This document shows positions 62,827 to 64,000 of a DNA stretch of 64,000 bases, in pieces. Below the pieces are notes generated by a model that did not search any database, was not told where the DNA came from, and worked only from the letters and a program-made list of their open reading frames with translations. The position numbers and the translations under genes were made by a program. Each line of letters begins with the position of its first letter. Positions within the stretch are counted from its first letter, which is position 1. Source of the stretch: an uncultured Desulfovibrio sp. (GTDB lineage Bacteria; Desulfobacterota; Desulfovibrionia; Desulfovibrionales; Desulfovibrionaceae); NCBI RefSeq assembly GCF_902477725.1, contig NZ_CABSIF010000006.1:124001-188000 (forward strand), given 5' to 3'.

Positions 62827-63957
62827 ATGGATATGACTCAGAATATTGCGCAACGTTCATCGCAAACTGGGGGCAAAGGGCGCGTAGTGTCGCTGGATTT
62901 TGCATGGCTGCGACGCAGTGCGGCACAAAGGCAGGCAGTTGTGCCAGTTTTTTTACCATTCAGGGGCTGCCCTGTGCGCTGTGTTTTTTGCGCGCAGGAT
63001 GTGCAGACGGGTATTGGCGGTTGCCAAAATCCGGACAGGGCGGAAAGTTCGCGCGCCGCAAGTGTGGAGGGTCTGCTGCTCGCCGCACGGGAGAATCTTC
63101 GTCTGCGCCATGAAAGCGGGCAGGCTGCGGCGGAACTGGCATTTTACGGCGGCACGTTCACCGCATTGCCCGAGGAAGATCTGTCCGCCTGCCTTGATCT
63201 GGCCTGTGAGGCGCAGGAAAAAGGCTGGATAAGTTCCTTCCGCTGTTCAACCCGTCCGGACAGGGTCGATGCCCCAATACTGGAGAGGTTGCGCGCTGCA
63301 GGCTGCGGTGTGGTGGAGCTGGGCGTGCAGAGTTTTGCCGACAGTGCCCTTGCCGCCTCCCGCCGGGGCTATACCGGCGGCACTGCCCAGGCGGCCTGCG
63401 CCCTTGTGCGGGCTGCGAATCTCAAGCTGGTGGTGCAGCTCTTGCCCGGCATGCCGGGGCATAGCGCGCAGTTTTTTAGGGACGATGTGCCAACGGCCCT
63501 TGCTGCGGGCGCGCAGATGCTGCGGTTTTATCCCTGCCTTGTGCTTGAAGACACCGGTCTTGCCGCCATGTGGCGCGAGGGGAGCTACAAACCCTGGCCG
63601 CTGGAGGATACGCTTGAAAGCCTTGCCCACGGCTGGCTCATGGCAGCGCGGGCCAATGTGCCCGTGATCCGCATGGGGCTTGCCCCGGAGCCGGGGCTGG
63701 AGAGTGCCGTTCTTGCCGGGCCTGTGGACAGGGAACTTGGCGGCAGGGTCAAGGGCCGTGCATTGCTGTTGGCGGTAAGGGAAGTGCTTGGCGAGGGTGC
63801 GGCAACACCAGCTGCGCAGTTTGATTTGCTGCTGCCCCGGGCCGCCCAGGGGTTCTTTTGGGGCGCGAAGGGTGAACTGCGCGCCAGATGGGCTGCGCTG
63901 GGGCTGCGCACGGTATTTTTTGACGATAAAATCTCGCCGCAGCTTGTTTTCATCTAG
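62827..63957 (+). CDS. Elp3-like radical SAM protein (COG1243-type)
   Basis: A 376-residue radical SAM protein. Canonical CxxxCxxC at C48-C52-C55 in F-R-G-C-P-V-R-C-V-F-C. Landmarks are E-L-A-F-Y-G-G-T-F-T-A-L-P near residue 98, S-T-R-P-D near 137, and V-V-E-L-G-V-Q-S-F near 156, as in the Elp3/HemN-type branch. L-L-P-G-M-P-G-H near 203 fits also. No acetyltransferase domain is seen and the target is unknown. GGGGGG precedes the ATG. Confidence 0.85.
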   Translation: MDMTQNIAQRSSQTGGKGRVVSLDFAWLRRSAAQRQAVVPVFLPFRGCPVRCVFCAQDVQTGIGGCQNPDRAESSRAASVEGLLLAARENLRLRHESGQAAAELAFYGGTFTALPEEDLSACLDLACEAQEKGWISSFRCSTRPDRVDAPILERLRAAGCGVVELGVQSFADSALAASRRGYTGGTAQAACALVRAANLKLVVQLLPGMPGHSAQFFRDDVPTALAAGAQMLRFYPCLVLEDTGLAAMWREGSYKPWPLEDTLESLAHGWLMAARANVPVIRMGLAPEPGLESAVLAGPVDRELGGRVKGRALLLAVREVLGEGAATPAAQFDLLLPRAAQGFFWGAKGELRARWAALGLRTVFFDDKISPQLVFI

Positions 63958-64000
63958 GTCTGGTTGGAAGCGAAATGTTTTGCAGGGTGACGCCTTTTGT

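Overview
The window reads as a Desulfovibrio-type chromosome (Desulfovibrionaceae, Desulfobacterota). This is inferred from GC-rich coding DNA, a tungstate/molybdate regulator built on an inactive integrase fold (TunR type, described in sulfate reducers), a sigma-54 two-component system beside a TSUP transporter, and several c-di-GMP enzymes. No sulfate-reduction, ribosomal or 16S marker is present, so the genus is an inference.

Layout. 1-4112: cell-shape operon mreB-mreC-mreD-mrdA on the minus strand, with mrdA (PBP2) cut by the left edge. 4339-8750: radical SAM protein, a pair of 89-bp repeats, then a GntR regulator, a DAACS symporter and threonine aldolase. 8847-12482: TunR-type regulator divergent from modABC. 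12573-14180: diguanylate cyclase. 14390-19291: TSUP transporter and small membrane protein behind a near-consensus sigma-54 promoter, divergent from an NtrB/NtrC-type kinase and regulator. 19573-26033: PPOX-fold flavoprotein, two membrane glycosyltransferase-type genes, a chemoreceptor and a VOC protein. 26034-35052: lower-GC accessory block with an HD-GYP protein, lipoprotein, WbsX-like glycan enzyme, diguanylate cyclase-hemerythrin fusion, and a very AT-rich dgkA/LTA-synthase-like cassette between an intact tRNA-Ser and a decayed copy of a tRNA-Ser 3' end plus terminator. 35260-41496: glnS, tRNA-Lys, DEAD-box helicase, fetAB-like ABC exporter, and a small AT-rich orphan. 41636-45848: SDR39U1, LysR/EamA, HxlR/flavodoxin. 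45932-51141: complete livKHMGF branched-chain amino-acid ABC transporter. 51897-57328: gamma-glutamyltransferase, half-size AbrB-type membrane protein, second TSUP, TDT transporter with divergent LysR. 57356-61887: Sel1 protein, SGNH-like protein and MBOAT, a probable polysaccharide O-acylation operon. 62203-63957: HU/IHF protein and a second radical SAM protein.

How parts fit. Several units look self-contained: oxyanion uptake under a dedicated TunR-like sensor (ModC lacks its usual sensor domain); a sigma-54-controlled anion exporter facing its own activator; amino-acid/peptide scavenging (liv, ggt, DAACS, ltaE); and envelope modification (mre/mrdA, glycosyltransferases, DgkA plus phosphoglycerol-transferase-like enzyme, SGNH/MBOAT). 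The c-di-GMP enzymes (two cyclases with intact GG(D/E)EF and RxxD sites, one HD-GYP protein) and the chemoreceptor suggest environmental sensing; the hemerythrin fusion points to oxygen or redox input. The strongest candidates for novelty are the tRNA-Ser-flanked dgkA/LTA-synthase cassette, the cyclase-hemerythrin fusion and the sigma-54/TSUP module. No CRISPR array, rRNA or intact insertion sequence was seen. All functional statements come from reading motifs; no database search was run.
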